A stretch of DNA of 64,000 nucleotides from Leptolyngbya sp. CCY15150 (GCF_016888135.1 NZ_JACSWB010000276.1:1-64000); one strand, 5' to 3'; shown: positions 9,558-18,194, numbered from the stretch's first letter. Translations and numbers: made by a program. Notes: generated by a model from the letters alone, not told the origin.

Positions 9558-12329
9558 ATGGGTTCGCAAAAAGATCTATCCGATTATGAGCGCCAACTAG
9601 TCGCACTTGGTCGCGCTTTGCAGTCGCTACGGGAGCAAGACACCCTAGGAGGGCTAGCTCAGGCTGCGTTGGACTATTTGCGATCGGAATTTCAGTATGC
9701 GCTGATCTGGATTGGTCTCTATCACCAAGTAGGGCACACCATACAGGGCTGTGCGGGGCTGATGCCATCGGCGGCGACCGCGCCCTTCATTCAGCAAAAA
9801 CTAGATCTGCAGCCCGGTGACTTGCTAGAACAGGTGGTGATCCAGCAGCGCCCGGTGGGGGTGCCCGATCTACGGGAAGAAACTAGGGCGGGGCAGTGGC
9901 GCACCATTGCCCAACAGCATAATATTCAAGGCACGGTCATTTTTCCGATTCGCCATCGCGATCGCTGCCTAGGGGTAACCATTCTTGGCTCCCACCTATG
10001 GGGCGTTTCTCCCCAGTCGGAGGAAAAGGCGCGACTCTCGATGGTGTTAGGAGAACTGGCCCTAGCGGTGCATCACCTTGAAGCCGAGCAGATTCGTCAA
10101 CAGGTGAAGCGCCCAGCCGAACCGCTTTTCCATCTTTTAAACCACCTGCGATCGCTGCCCACCCTGCAAGAGCGGCTCGATGCCGTCGTCGAAGCCACCC
10201 ATCAGTTTATTGGGCTCGACCGCACCAACATCTACTGGTTTGAACCCCAGCGCTATGAATTTTGGCAGCGAGCCAGCCGCCCGGATCGCGGTGTCATTTC
10301 CCGAGACATGCGAGCGATCGCTCCCATTCCCGTTGAAGACGTCAGTGCTTTCTATCAAGCCCTCATGGCCGATCAAACCATCGCCATCGGTGAAGCCAAC
10401 GGCACCCTCAAGGCTGATTTGACCGGCCGGCTGATGCAGCGTATCCAGGCGCGATCGCTCCTCGCCACGCCTATCCTATTCCAAAACCAACTCCTGGGTT
10501 TTCTATCCGTAGAAAGCCAGAAAGCCCATATCTGGACAGAACAAGAAAAAAGCTACCTGCAGGCCGCTGCCCAAATTGCGGCGATCACAGCCCCCTTAGA
10601 AACCCTTGAAACTACCCTTGAGCAAGTCAAAAACGATCAACTGCTCACCGCCGAACTCACCCGCGCCATCTACAGTGAAGACGACTGGACAAAAACCCTG
10701 CACGATGCGGCAGAACAAATCGCCCAGCGCTTAAAAACCCAGTGGTTCTTGGTGTTGCTCTACAATCCCGACCAAGAAAAGTTCGAGGTTTGCTACCAGC
10801 ACCAAGCCCCCCACTGTCCCTCATTACCAGCCTTCCTAGAACGCCTCAACCAAGTAGACTGGCAAATGCTAGAGCGCAGTACCGAGGCCGTCAGCATTGA
10901 GAACCTCTCCGATGACCTGAAACTCATGGCTTGGCGGGAAGTGTTGCTAACCGCCGGTGTGCAGTCTGTCCTAGTGTGCAACACGGCGGTGGATAACCCT
11001 CTAGAAGGCGTGGTGATGGTGGGTAATGAATCCACCCGCACCTGGGGACGGGATGAACGGGAGCTGATGCGAGTCGTGAGCCGGCAAGTGGGCTTGATTC
11101 TCCACCAATGGCAACTACAGCGCCAAACCGAGCAGCAGCAAAAAGCCTACCAGACCATTCAATGGGGTCTGGCGGCCATGCAGCAGATCCATGATCTAGA
11201 TCAGCTAGAAGAGGCCGCCATGCAGCAGATGGCCAATGTGTTGCAAGTGCCGTTGGCAGCCCTGATCACTTGGCTACCAGGACGTAAGGAAGCCCAAATC
11301 TCTGCGGCAGCGGTGGGTAATAATCACTATGTCCTCAACGCAGATAAAAAAATTAAAATCCATACCGATCTATTGGTGCAGTGGGCCCTGAAGTCCGACA
11401 GCGTTGTTTCCATTAGCAGCAATGAATTTTCTGTGGAAACCCGTCAATGGCTGAGCGGCTCAGAAATTGGACAGGTGTTGGTGATGGCCCTGCGCACCTC
11501 GCCCGACCATGAACCCACCGGCGTGGCCCTAGTGGCCGACTGCTTCGATCGCTACTGGCTAGAACGACAGCTTGATGCCTTCAGTAGCTTAGTCGGTCAG
11601 CTCGCTTGGTCGCGACGCTACCTCTTGCTCACCAAAACCTTAAATAATCAACGAGAGGCCCTAGAACGCCTCAACTGGTATAAGCAACGCCGCATTGAAG
11701 AAATTTATCGTACCTTAGGCGTCGGAATTAAACGCCTCAACGACCTCAGCCATCAAAAAGATGCCCTCGCCAGTATGCGGTATCACCAAATTCTCCGCCA
11801 GCTTGGCAATACCCTTTCCTCCATGGTGCCCGTGCTGAAATATGAGCAATGGCAACTGCGCACCGAGGTGGAGACAACGCCTCTGCCTACCCTGCTGCGC
11901 CGTGCCCTAGAGCGGGTGGATCATCTGATTAAGCAACGCCAGCTCTGGTCTCAGGTACATAACGAAGAAACGCTAACCGTGGGGGGAGATATTGGCAAGA
12001 TCGAGTTTGTCCTCCATGAGATTTTACTCTTTGCCTGTCGGCGATCGCCCAATAGTGGACGACTCGATATTTGGTGTCGCCCCTTGGATGCCCAATGGCT
12101 GGAGCTATCGATTACAGACAATGGCGTGATTGAACCGCGATTGGTGGAAGAACTGCACATAGGGCGATCGCAGGATCTCCTCATGCCCTCCACCCTCGAC
12201 TATCCGCCAGGACTCCATCTGGCTATCTGTCAATCATTAATGGAAACCGTTGGAGGTGAATTCACGCTCTTTAAGCTAGAAGATGAACGCGTGCTGAGTC
12301 GCTTAATTATTCCTATCGTCCCCAGTTAA
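9558..12329 (+). CDS. Multi-GAF sensor protein with degenerate histidine-kinase-like ATPase domain
   Basis: The 923-residue soluble protein has three or four GAF-type modules (roughly residues 20-160, 190-345, 370-515 and a weaker one at 530-680), a helical connector and a C-terminal region shaped like a HATPase domain. GAF domains bind bilins, cyclic nucleotides or other small ligands; no bilin-type Cys motif is obvious. The ATPase region is decayed. The N-box Asn is missing (LHEILLFACRRS) and the G1 box reads DNGVI instead of DxGxG. No clear H-box is present, so kinase activity is doubtful. I chose the ATG at 9558 because AGGGGGAG lies 9 bases ahead; a GTG at 9510 is possible. A small membrane-protein gene follows 30 bases later. 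Confidence 0.85.
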   Translation: MGSQKDLSDYERQLVALGRALQSLREQDTLGGLAQAALDYLRSEFQYALIWIGLYHQVGHTIQGCAGLMPSAATAPFIQQKLDLQPGDLLEQVVIQQRPVGVPDLREETRAGQWRTIAQQHNIQGTVIFPIRHRDRCLGVTILGSHLWGVSPQSEEKARLSMVLGELALAVHHLEAEQIRQQVKRPAEPLFHLLNHLRSLPTLQERLDAVVEATHQFIGLDRTNIYWFEPQRYEFWQRASRPDRGVISRDMRAIAPIPVEDVSAFYQALMADQTIAIGEANGTLKADLTGRLMQRIQARSLLATPILFQNQLLGFLSVESQKAHIWTEQEKSYLQAAAQIAAITAPLETLETTLEQVKNDQLLTAELTRAIYSEDDWTKTLHDAAEQIAQRLKTQWFLVLLYNPDQEKFEVCYQHQAPHCPSLPAFLERLNQVDWQMLERSTEAVSIENLSDDLKLMAWREVLLTAGVQSVLVCNTAVDNPLEGVVMVGNESTRTWGRDERELMRVVSRQVGLILHQWQLQRQTEQQQKAYQTIQWGLAAMQQIHDLDQLEEAAMQQMANVLQVPLAALITWLPGRKEAQISAAAVGNNHYVLNADKKIKIHTDLLVQWALKSDSVVSISSNEFSVETRQWLSGSEIGQVLVMALRTSPDHEPTGVALVADCFDRYWLERQLDAFSSLVGQLAWSRRYLLLTKTLNNQREALERLNWYKQRRIEEIYRTLGVGIKRLNDLSHQKDALASMRYHQILRQLGNTLSSMVPVLKYEQWQLRTEVETTPLPTLLRRALERVDHLIKQRQLWSQVHNEETLTVGGDIGKIEFVLHEILLFACRRSPNSGRLDIWCRPLDAQWLELSITDNGVIEPRLVEELHIGRSQDLLMPSTLDYPPGLHLAICQSLMETVGGEFTLFKLEDERVLSRLIIPIVPS

Positions 12330-12359
12330 AGCAGCTTATCCAAATCTCTGAAGCCACGC

Positions 12360-12737
12360 ATGAAGGGATTCATTCAATATCTGCAGGCGATCAAGCCAGG
12401 AAAGATGGTTCTCTGGTGTTATTTAATTTGGTATGGCGTAACGGTTTTCTTCTATTTCGATCCATCACCTAAGATCTGGGTGAATTCGGCGGGCATTAGC
12501 GCTGTCGTGGGCACTGGCTTATTATTGAGCGTTTCCTCTGGCAAGCGCGATCCTTGGCAGACCTTCAGGCTCTATCTGATGCCGTTTTGCGTCTCCAGCT
12601 TCGCTGCCCTAATTAAAGATCAAGGATTTATCGTATTTATCTCACCCAATATCCATGAAACACTGGTGTCTGTTCTGGGATGCTTCTTATTTCTGGCGAT
12701 GGTTCTAATCGTCAAAGCTAGGCGTCATCGAGCATGA
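12360..12737 (+). CDS. Small hypothetical membrane protein
   Basis: I do not recognise this 125-residue protein. It has about four hydrophobic segments (near residues 16-34, 42-57, 70-88 and 100-118) and ends with the basic tail KARRHRA, so it is an inner-membrane protein. It starts 30 bases after the multi-GAF gene on the same strand and probably shares its transcript, which suggests but does not prove a link to that sensor. Confidence 0.75.
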   Translation: MKGFIQYLQAIKPGKMVLWCYLIWYGVTVFFYFDPSPKIWVNSAGISAVVGTGLLLSVSSGKRDPWQTFRLYLMPFCVSSFAALIKDQGFIVFISPNIHETLVSVLGCFLFLAMVLIVKARRHRA

Positions 12738-12927
12738 GTTTCAAGAGAATTACGATCGCCCCCCTCTATGAACCGACATGTCATGACCAAAAGCGATCGC
12801 CTTTGCCGTCTCACAGAGAATCGCCCTTCATGAGTCCCAAAAAGCGATCGCCCTTGGTGTAAAGAGGAGAGCGATCGCCAGGATTTACGATGGACAAGCC
12901 TAGTCGTTTTGCGAGAGCTTTTCTAGA

Positions 12928-13128
12928 TCACCGACGGGCAACGTCTTCTGCTGAAATACCTGTGTTTCCAGTTTTTCGACGATTGCGAATTGCCATGAGG
13001 CTTTGTTCAAACTCTGGTTTGACTGTCCATTTGGCATCTGGATCGGGTACCAAGTCTTCAAGGGCCTCTAAGACAGTTTCACGGATTAGGTCTTTGAGTT
13101 CATCAATGGTGAGGTCTTTGACTTGCAT
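12928..13128 (-). CDS. Antitoxin-like small protein without partner toxin
   Basis: The 66-residue acidic protein starts MQVKDLTIDELKDLIRETV and ends GISAEDVARR. It resembles small cyanobacterial proteins usually paired with RelE/ParE-type toxins; this match is from memory. No toxin gene follows on the minus strand, where the DNA runs into HIP1-rich sequence with stops. After the TGA, the same frame reads nine codons and then RLGLS. Relatives tend to end in VARRLGL, so the end may have been shortened by a 27-base insertion. I chose the ATG at 13128; a longer frame upstream is not protein-like. An orphan antitoxin is the best reading. Confidence 0.6.
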   Translation of the reverse strand: MQVKDLTIDELKDLIRETVLEALEDLVPDPDAKWTVKPEFEQSLMAIRNRRKTGNTGISAEDVARR

Positions 13129-13440
13129 AGAAACCTGGCAATCATGAGGTATGAATTCTAGTGTAGTGGATAGACAAGGGTGTGGTAAAAATGGTGCGTT
13201 TTTGCAACATTCAGGTAGCGGAGACGATACCCGCGATCGCCCCACGTTATTAGCCGACCCTTCACTAGCAGATGCGATCGCCCAAATCCGACAAACTCGC
13301 GGGTGATGAAACGTACTGACGATCGCTCTAACAGCAAGCGCTATTGCTCTCAAATATAATTGCAGTGGTTTCACTAGACGTACAATCGCACCTTATGGGA
13401 ACAATGATCGTAGCCGTCCTAGCAGAGATCGCTCTGCTTT
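13129..13440. other. Gap between the antitoxin-like gene and the NB-ARC gene
   Basis: About 310 bases. A 51-codon plus-strand frame at 13151-13306 ends LADPSLADAIAQIRQTRG, which looks like the tail of a protein but has no usable ribosome site. It may be a relic. Several HIP1 sites are present. Confidence 0.35.
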
Positions 13441-16161
13441 CTAAGTTGACCGGCCCATCATTTGCCGCAACACGTCTAAACTCTGCTGCGTTCCGACTGT
13501 GTAGGGATGCTGGTTGCCCAAACGCTGCTGATACATGGCTAACGCTTGCGCCAACAAGGGTTCTGCTTCAGTCAATCGACCCTGATTAGCGTACAGGATG
13601 GCCAAATTGTTGAGACTGGCGGCGACGTCGGGATGGTTATCGCCGAGGAGCGAGCGTATCAGTTCTAGTGCCTGTTGGTAGAGCGGTTCGGCTAACTCGT
13701 AGCGCTCCTGATTGGCATATAGGACGGCCAAATTGTTGAGGCTGGCGGCAACGTCGGGATGGTTATCGCCAAGGAGCGAGCGTATCAGTTCTAGTGCCTG
13801 TTTGAGGAGCGGTTCAGCTAACTCGTAGCGCCCTTGGGCATGATAGAGTGCTGCCAAATTATTGAGGCTGGCGGCGACGTTGGGATGGTTATCGCCGAGG
13901 AGCGATCGCATTAGCTCCAGCGCCTGTTGGTAGAGCGGTTCGGCTAACTCGTAGCGACCCTGTGTTCGATAGAGTAGTGCCAAATTGTTGAGGCTGGCGG
14001 CGACGTCGGGATGGTTCTCGCCAAGGAGCGATCGCCGTAGCTCCAGCGCCTGTTGCAAGAGCGGTTCGGCTAACTCGTAGCGTCCCTGGTCATTATAGAG
14101 TTCTGCCAAATTGTTGAGGCTGGCGGCGACGTCGGGATGGTTATCGCCGAGGAGCGATCGCCGAAGTTCCAGCGCCTGTTTGAGGAGCGGTTCGGCTAAC
14201 TCGTAGCGCCCCTGGGCATAATAGAGTGCTGCCAAATTATTGAGGCTGGTGGCGACATCGGGATGGTTATCGCCGAGGAGCGATCGCCGAAGCTCCAGCG
14301 CCTGTTGGTAGAGCGGTTCGGCTAACTCGTAGTGCCCCTGTGTCTTATAAAGTCCTGCCAAATTGTTGAGGCTGGCGGCGACGTCGGGATGGTTCTCGCC
14401 GAGGAGCGATCGCCGAAGCTCCAGCGCCTGTTGGTAGAGCGGTTCGGCTAACTCGTAGCACCCCTGGGCATCATAGAGTGTTGCCAAATTGTTGAGGCTG
14501 GCGGCGACGTCGGGATGGTTATCGCCGAGGAGCGATCGCCGAAGTTCCAGCGCCTGTTGGTAGAGTGGTTCGGCTAACTCGTAGCGTCCCTGGTCATTAT
14601 AGAGTAGTGCCAAATTGTTGAGGCTGGTGGCGACGTCGGGATGGTTATCGCCGAGGAGCGATCGCATTAGCTCCAGCGCCTGTTGCAAGAGCGGTTCGGC
14701 TAACTCGTAGCGCCCCTGAGACTCATAGAGTCCTGCCAAATTGTTGAGGCTGGTGGCGACGTTGGGATGGTTATCGCCGAGGAGCGATCGCACCACGGTC
14801 AAACAAGTCTTTAACCAAGGCTCTGCTTCTGCGTAGAGTCCCTGACCTTTATAAAACCACGCAATCCGAGTAAACACCGTAGTTAGATTATCTTCTTTGG
14901 GCAGGTACAGTTCCTCCCTTGTGTTAATCTGCATCAAGTCGGTGGCGACTGCCTTCAGGTGCGGGATGGCAGCCTGCACTGCCTGAATCTGCGCCAGCGT
15001 CGGATTTTGGGGAATTTGTTTTGCCACGGCAATCATCGTGGTGGCTAGGGCTGTTTTCATGTGCTGCCGTTCCTCCCCGGTCAGCTTGGTGGCAAAAAAC
15101 TCCCGCAGCAGTTGATGCAGTTGATAGTGGCCATCCTCCGTCCGGGTCAGCAAATGCAGATTCAGGAGCTGCTTGTTTCGCACCGTAGCCACGGCTTCCT
15201 CATCCCACTCCGGCCAACACTGCTGCACCAGAGTCCAGGGAATTGCGGCCGGGGCAAATAGACTCAGCAGCTTGGCGACCCGTTGGGCATCCTCATCCAG
15301 CCGTTCCCAACTCAGCTCAAACGCCGCCGCTACGCTGAGCGATGCGGTCATGCCGGGGTAGGTGTCCCGCAGTGCCTGCACCTCCAGCCGTTTTTTCTGC
15401 AACCGCGCCCAGAGCACAGCCATCGTCACATCCTGATCCTCCGCCAGATACCGCCCCACCAGTTCCAAGCCCAAGGGCAAATAGCCCAACCACTCACAGA
15501 GTTGCTCGGCTTGGGGGATATCCTGGTCAATTCGCCCATCGTCCACCAATGATCGCAACAACTCTAACGATGCTTCTGCACTCAGCACCTGGATGTCGTA
15601 ATTGTTGACCGGGCTACCAAAGCGCGACCTCGACGTTAGCAAGAGTTTGAACTGCGATCGGGGTGGCGGCAAAAACGGGGCAATGTCTTGATAGGCCTGC
15701 ACATCATCCAAGATCAGCAGGGTCGGTTTAGCAGGCCAGCGCTGCCAGCAAAACGCCACTTGTTCCGCCAAGTCCAGTCCATCGGGCATCACCAGTCCCA
15801 AGTTGGCTCTGGCAAAGGACACGATTTGCAACCCCACATCCTGCCGTGCCTCTAGCCAACAAATACCGCCAGGATACGCATTTGCCTCTAGCTGCTGATA
15901 TGCATATTGCAGAGCCAGTTCGGTCTTACCAATGCCGCCCATCCCCGCCACGGCGGAAATGACCACGGTAGCGCTCGACTGGAGCTGCTGGTGCAAAGAT
16001 TCCAGATCGTCATCACGTCCCACAAATTGGGCAACGCCGCTGTAGGGGAGATTGTGGGGGATGCCAACAATTTCTTGAGGAGTTGGAGGATAGTTATGGA
16101 AATGCTGCTCTTGGGCTATCCATTGCTTTCCACCGTCATTTGCCTGAGCGTTAACATCCAT
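13441..16161 (-). CDS. STAND NTPase: NB-ARC domain with kinesin-light-chain-type TPR array
   Basis: The ~906-residue protein has a short linker (GGKQWIAQEQHF), an NB-ARC ATPase and a C-terminal TPR sensor. Visible ATPase motifs are FVGRDDDLESL, Walker A GMGGIGKTEL, Walker B LLILDDV, the arginine-containing LLTSRSRF and the GxP-type motif GYLPLGLELVG. One degenerate and ten nearly identical 42-residue TPRs follow, each reading NHPDVAASLNNLA then RYELAEPL. Such STAND proteins sense a ligand through the repeats and oligomerise on ATP binding; many act in defence or signalling. No effector domain is fused; the helper gene upstream may supply it. I chose the ATG at 16161 (GGTGA 8 bases ahead), because the frame further upstream crosses a palindromic repeat and 17-bp tandem repeats. 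Confidence 0.88.
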   Translation of the reverse strand: MDVNAQANDGGKQWIAQEQHFHNYPPTPQEIVGIPHNLPYSGVAQFVGRDDDLESLHQQLQSSATVVISAVAGMGGIGKTELALQYAYQQLEANAYPGGICWLEARQDVGLQIVSFARANLGLVMPDGLDLAEQVAFCWQRWPAKPTLLILDDVQAYQDIAPFLPPPRSQFKLLLTSRSRFGSPVNNYDIQVLSAEASLELLRSLVDDGRIDQDIPQAEQLCEWLGYLPLGLELVGRYLAEDQDVTMAVLWARLQKKRLEVQALRDTYPGMTASLSVAAAFELSWERLDEDAQRVAKLLSLFAPAAIPWTLVQQCWPEWDEEAVATVRNKQLLNLHLLTRTEDGHYQLHQLLREFFATKLTGEERQHMKTALATTMIAVAKQIPQNPTLAQIQAVQAAIPHLKAVATDLMQINTREELYLPKEDNLTTVFTRIAWFYKGQGLYAEAEPWLKTCLTVVRSLLGDNHPNVATSLNNLAGLYESQGRYELAEPLLQQALELMRSLLGDNHPDVATSLNNLALLYNDQGRYELAEPLYQQALELRRSLLGDNHPDVAASLNNLATLYDAQGCYELAEPLYQQALELRRSLLGENHPDVAASLNNLAGLYKTQGHYELAEPLYQQALELRRSLLGDNHPDVATSLNNLAALYYAQGRYELAEPLLKQALELRRSLLGDNHPDVAASLNNLAELYNDQGRYELAEPLLQQALELRRSLLGENHPDVAASLNNLALLYRTQGRYELAEPLYQQALELMRSLLGDNHPNVAASLNNLAALYHAQGRYELAEPLLKQALELIRSLLGDNHPDVAASLNNLAVLYANQERYELAEPLYQQALELIRSLLGDNHPDVAASLNNLAILYANQGRLTEAEPLLAQALAMYQQRLGNQHPYTVGTQQSLDVLRQMMGRST
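13513..14772 (-). repeat. Ten near-identical 126-bp coding repeats (TPR array)
   Basis: The DNA encoding TPRs 1-10 repeats every 126 bases with few differences, mostly at the codons just after NNLA and before RYELAEP. Such identity at the DNA level points to recent expansion or gene conversion and predicts repeat-number variation between strains. Confidence 0.9.
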
Positions 16162-16205
16162 AAGAGCAATCACCAAGTCGAGTAACACATCAGCGGCGGG
16201 GTTAA

Positions 16206-16236
16206 GATCCCCGACTTTTTGAAAAAGTCGGGGATC
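16206..16236. repeat. Perfect palindromic repeat (REP/MITE-like)
   Basis: Arms GATCCCCGACTTTTT and AAAAAGTCGGGGATC pair perfectly over 15 bp around a single G at 16221. This 'AAGTCGGGGATC' type of palindrome is, from memory, scattered through many cyanobacterial genomes. It lies between the NB-ARC gene and its helper gene and could fold in RNA from either strand. Confidence 0.85.
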
Positions 16237-16291
16237 TGGGCAAATCGGGGATCTGGGCAAATCGGGGATCTGGGCAAATCGGGGATCTGGG
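16231..16291. repeat. 17-bp tandem repeat
   Basis: GGGATCTGGGCAAATCG is repeated three times perfectly (from 16231, 16248 and 16265) with a partial fourth copy. The first copy begins inside the right arm of the palindrome, so the array probably grew from the palindrome end. The unit is not a multiple of three, which argues against coding. Confidence 0.9.
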
Positions 16292-16297
16292 TGCCTC

Positions 16298-16750
16298 CTA
16301 GTCTGACTCAGACGTACCAAAATACTGCTTTTCAGCAATCCACTGCTTACCCCCTTGCTCCGCTTTGGCCTGGACATTCATATTGTTGTTGCCGGTCACA
16401 TTCTGCACCATGTTGCTATTGTCTTGCAGCTTTCCAGCATTAATCTCCTGAGCCATCAAGCGAATCTCATCAGCAAACTGAGGGTCGTCATCCATCGCCA
16501 CCTGCAAATAGGCCGCAATCTGATTAATCTGTTCTGGCGTAATGGTTTGGGTTTTCTCAACCGAGGCTTTGACCTCTTCAATCCGGGGCTTACCGCGCAG
16601 CTTCGTCCAGATGCGCTTGAGCAAGCTTTCCATTTTGGCGATCGCTTCCATCGTATACTTTTCGCCCAACTTCCCCGCCCCCGACTCTAGGAACTTTTGC
16701 AGGGCAATCGTGGCGATCGCGCTAGCGGTCAATAATACAGGATCACTCAT
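16298..16750 (-). CDS. Small helper protein upstream of NB-ARC gene
   Basis: This ~150-residue protein starts with an apolar helix (LLTASAIATIALQKFL), continues with charged helices containing KMESLLKRIWTKLRGKP, then an acidic segment and an Asn/Gln-rich linker (NSNMVQNVTGNNN). Proteins of this look often precede or are fused to STAND ATPases in cyanobacteria; that is recall, not a search. Its end, GGKQWIAEKQYF, nearly matches the start of the NB-ARC protein (GGKQWIAQEQHF). This suggests the two were once one polypeptide or arose by partial duplication. I chose the ATG at 16750, with GGAG 8 bases ahead. Confidence 0.75.
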   Translation of the reverse strand: MSDPVLLTASAIATIALQKFLESGAGKLGEKYTMEAIAKMESLLKRIWTKLRGKPRIEEVKASVEKTQTITPEQINQIAAYLQVAMDDDPQFADEIRLMAQEINAGKLQDNSNMVQNVTGNNNMNVQAKAEQGGKQWIAEKQYFGTSESD

Positions 16751-16997
16751 CAAGGCAACTCCAAGCATAGGGCTGTATCTTTTCTAACAAAAGAACGTCC
16801 AACTTGGCTGAAAACTTTACACTTAATTCGTTAACAGCCTCTCTGTTAATGAATCGAATGCTTGAGAGATCTTGGTGACGATATCAAAGCTATCTATCTC
16901 AGCATATCTTAGAGCCTGCTGAACAAAGATCAGAAAACTCTAATTAAGGTGCGACATCAAAGATGCCTGCTAGATATTGAGCATCACTCAGCCCAGT

Positions 16998-17026
16998 CTG
17001 ACGTAATCATATGAAATTGCTATAGT
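16998..17026 (+). promoter_or_regulatory. Sigma70-type promoter of the DUF2806-type gene
   Basis: CTGACG (16998-17003) and TATAGT (17021-17026) are 17 bases apart, close to the consensus. The start codon lies 45 bases downstream. Confidence 0.5.
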
Positions 17027-17032
17027 GTAGTG

Positions 17033-17044
17033 AGCACAAGTGCT
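17033..17044. promoter_or_regulatory. Palindromic operator candidate
   Basis: The 12-base palindrome AGCACAAGTGCT (one central mismatch pair) starts 6 bases after the -10 box, over the expected transcription start. This is the place for a repressor site. The binding protein is unknown. Confidence 0.35.
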
Positions 17045-17070
17045 AACAGAAAAATTGAGTTATCAAGATT

Positions 17071-17991
17071 ATGAGCGACGGCAATTCCTTAATTAATTTC
17101 GGGGATATCTCAAAACCTGCGGTTGTTCTAATTGAAAAGATATCAGATGCTATTGGAGGATTATCTAAGCCATCTCAAATAAGAAGAATTGCGCGTGCAG
17201 AAGCCGATGCTGAAAGAATAAAAGCTATTAATCAGCTTGAGATAAGTGAATTGCAACGTCGAGCTTTGAACCGGTTCCTCCTTGAAGAAGCAAAAAAGCA
17301 AGACAACATCGAGTCTATAACTGCCAAAGCTTTGCCTTGCCTTAGAGAAGATGCAGACCCTAAGAGTGTCGAGGATGATTGGATTACAAACTTCTTTGAT
17401 AAATGCCGTCTTATATCAGACAAGCAAATGCAATCTTTGTGGGCAAAATTGTTGGCTGGAGAGGCAAACTCTCCTGGTAGTTACTCGAAGCGTACAATTG
17501 ATATACTGGGTTCACTTGACAAAACAGATGCTTTACTCTTTAGTACTTTATGCCGATTCAGCTGGTTTCTAGATCAAGTGTTTCCATTTCCATTAGTATA
17601 TAATGAGCAAGATTCAATCTATACAGATCATGGAATCAGTTTTGATGCCTTGGAGCATTTAGATAGTATTGGCTTGATTAATTTCAGTCTTATTGGTGTA
17701 TATGAGCGAACTGGACTCCCAAAGCATTATCCTGCCTTTTACTATGAAGCAGCTATTAATATTGAATTTCCTGCCGGAGAGAATAACCAGTTAGAACTGG
17801 GGCACGTTTCGCTCACAAAAGCAGGACAAGAGCTTTCGCTAATTTGCGCTTCAGAACCTATTCCAGATTTTCTTGAGTATATTTTGAGTAGATGGAAAGA
17901 TAATAAGTTGATTGTTTCATGTCCATATCCACTTAATTCACCAGTGACTAGAAACATCCAAATTGAGACGGCGCAGCATATAGACAACTAG
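17071..17991 (+). CDS. DUF2806 / TIGR03899-type hypothetical protein
   Basis: The 306-residue soluble protein opens with GDISKPAVVLIEKISDAIG. It has a charged helix region with RRIARAEADAERIKAIN, then DDWITNFFDKCRLISDKQMQSLWAKLLAGEANSPGSYSKRTIDIL, of which the SLWAKLLAGEA stretch is typical of DUF2806 proteins. Function is unknown. The gene is AT-rich, uses A/T-ending codons and contains no HIP1 octamer, unlike almost all its neighbours, so it was probably acquired recently. It is transcribed divergently from the helper/NB-ARC pair and may belong to the same accessory island. There is no strong ribosome site before the ATG. Confidence 0.75.
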   Translation: MSDGNSLINFGDISKPAVVLIEKISDAIGGLSKPSQIRRIARAEADAERIKAINQLEISELQRRALNRFLLEEAKKQDNIESITAKALPCLREDADPKSVEDDWITNFFDKCRLISDKQMQSLWAKLLAGEANSPGSYSKRTIDILGSLDKTDALLFSTLCRFSWFLDQVFPFPLVYNEQDSIYTDHGISFDALEHLDSIGLINFSLIGVYERTGLPKHYPAFYYEAAINIEFPAGENNQLELGHVSLTKAGQELSLICASEPIPDFLEYILSRWKDNKLIVSCPYPLNSPVTRNIQIETAQHIDN

Positions 17992-18194
17992 TGAGTCTCT
18001 TGCCTCGAATAGAGTCGCCTATTGCAGCAACGTCACTTTTCCTTTCAGGTTCGCACATCAGGCACTTACTCCTCTCCCGTCGTCTCCCAGATTGGAGGAT
18101 GCCCATCCAATCGCTATAATGTTTAGGCTGAAGCGCGATCGCTTGATGGCGCTAACTTCTCATTGCAATACCCACCCACCAGCCTGACCCTGCC

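Larger units (their letters stand above)
16751..17070. other. Divergent promoter region of the accessory island
   Basis: The 320 AT-rich bases separate the helper gene (minus) from the DUF2806-type gene (plus). Apart from the promoter and palindrome listed separately I see no gene here. The composition differs from the GC-richer neighbours and there is no HIP1 site. Confidence 0.5.

Noticed and set aside
13151-13306. 51-codon frame ending LADPSLADAIAQIRQTRG
   Set aside because: The tail looks protein-like, but the start is unsupported and the first half is noise. At most a relic of a lost gene.
13513-14772. CRISPR-like array
   Set aside because: The 126-bp periodic repeats are in-frame TPR codons of one protein, not short repeats with unique spacers.
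16231-16291. CRISPR or riboswitch
   Set aside because: A 17-bp head-to-tail tandem array without spacers; simple expansion from the palindrome explains it.
16162-16377. N-terminal extension of the NB-ARC protein
   Set aside because: The extended frame is a translation of the palindrome and 17-bp repeats (PDPRFAQIPDLP-type periodicity), while a good ribosome site and ATG lie at 16161.
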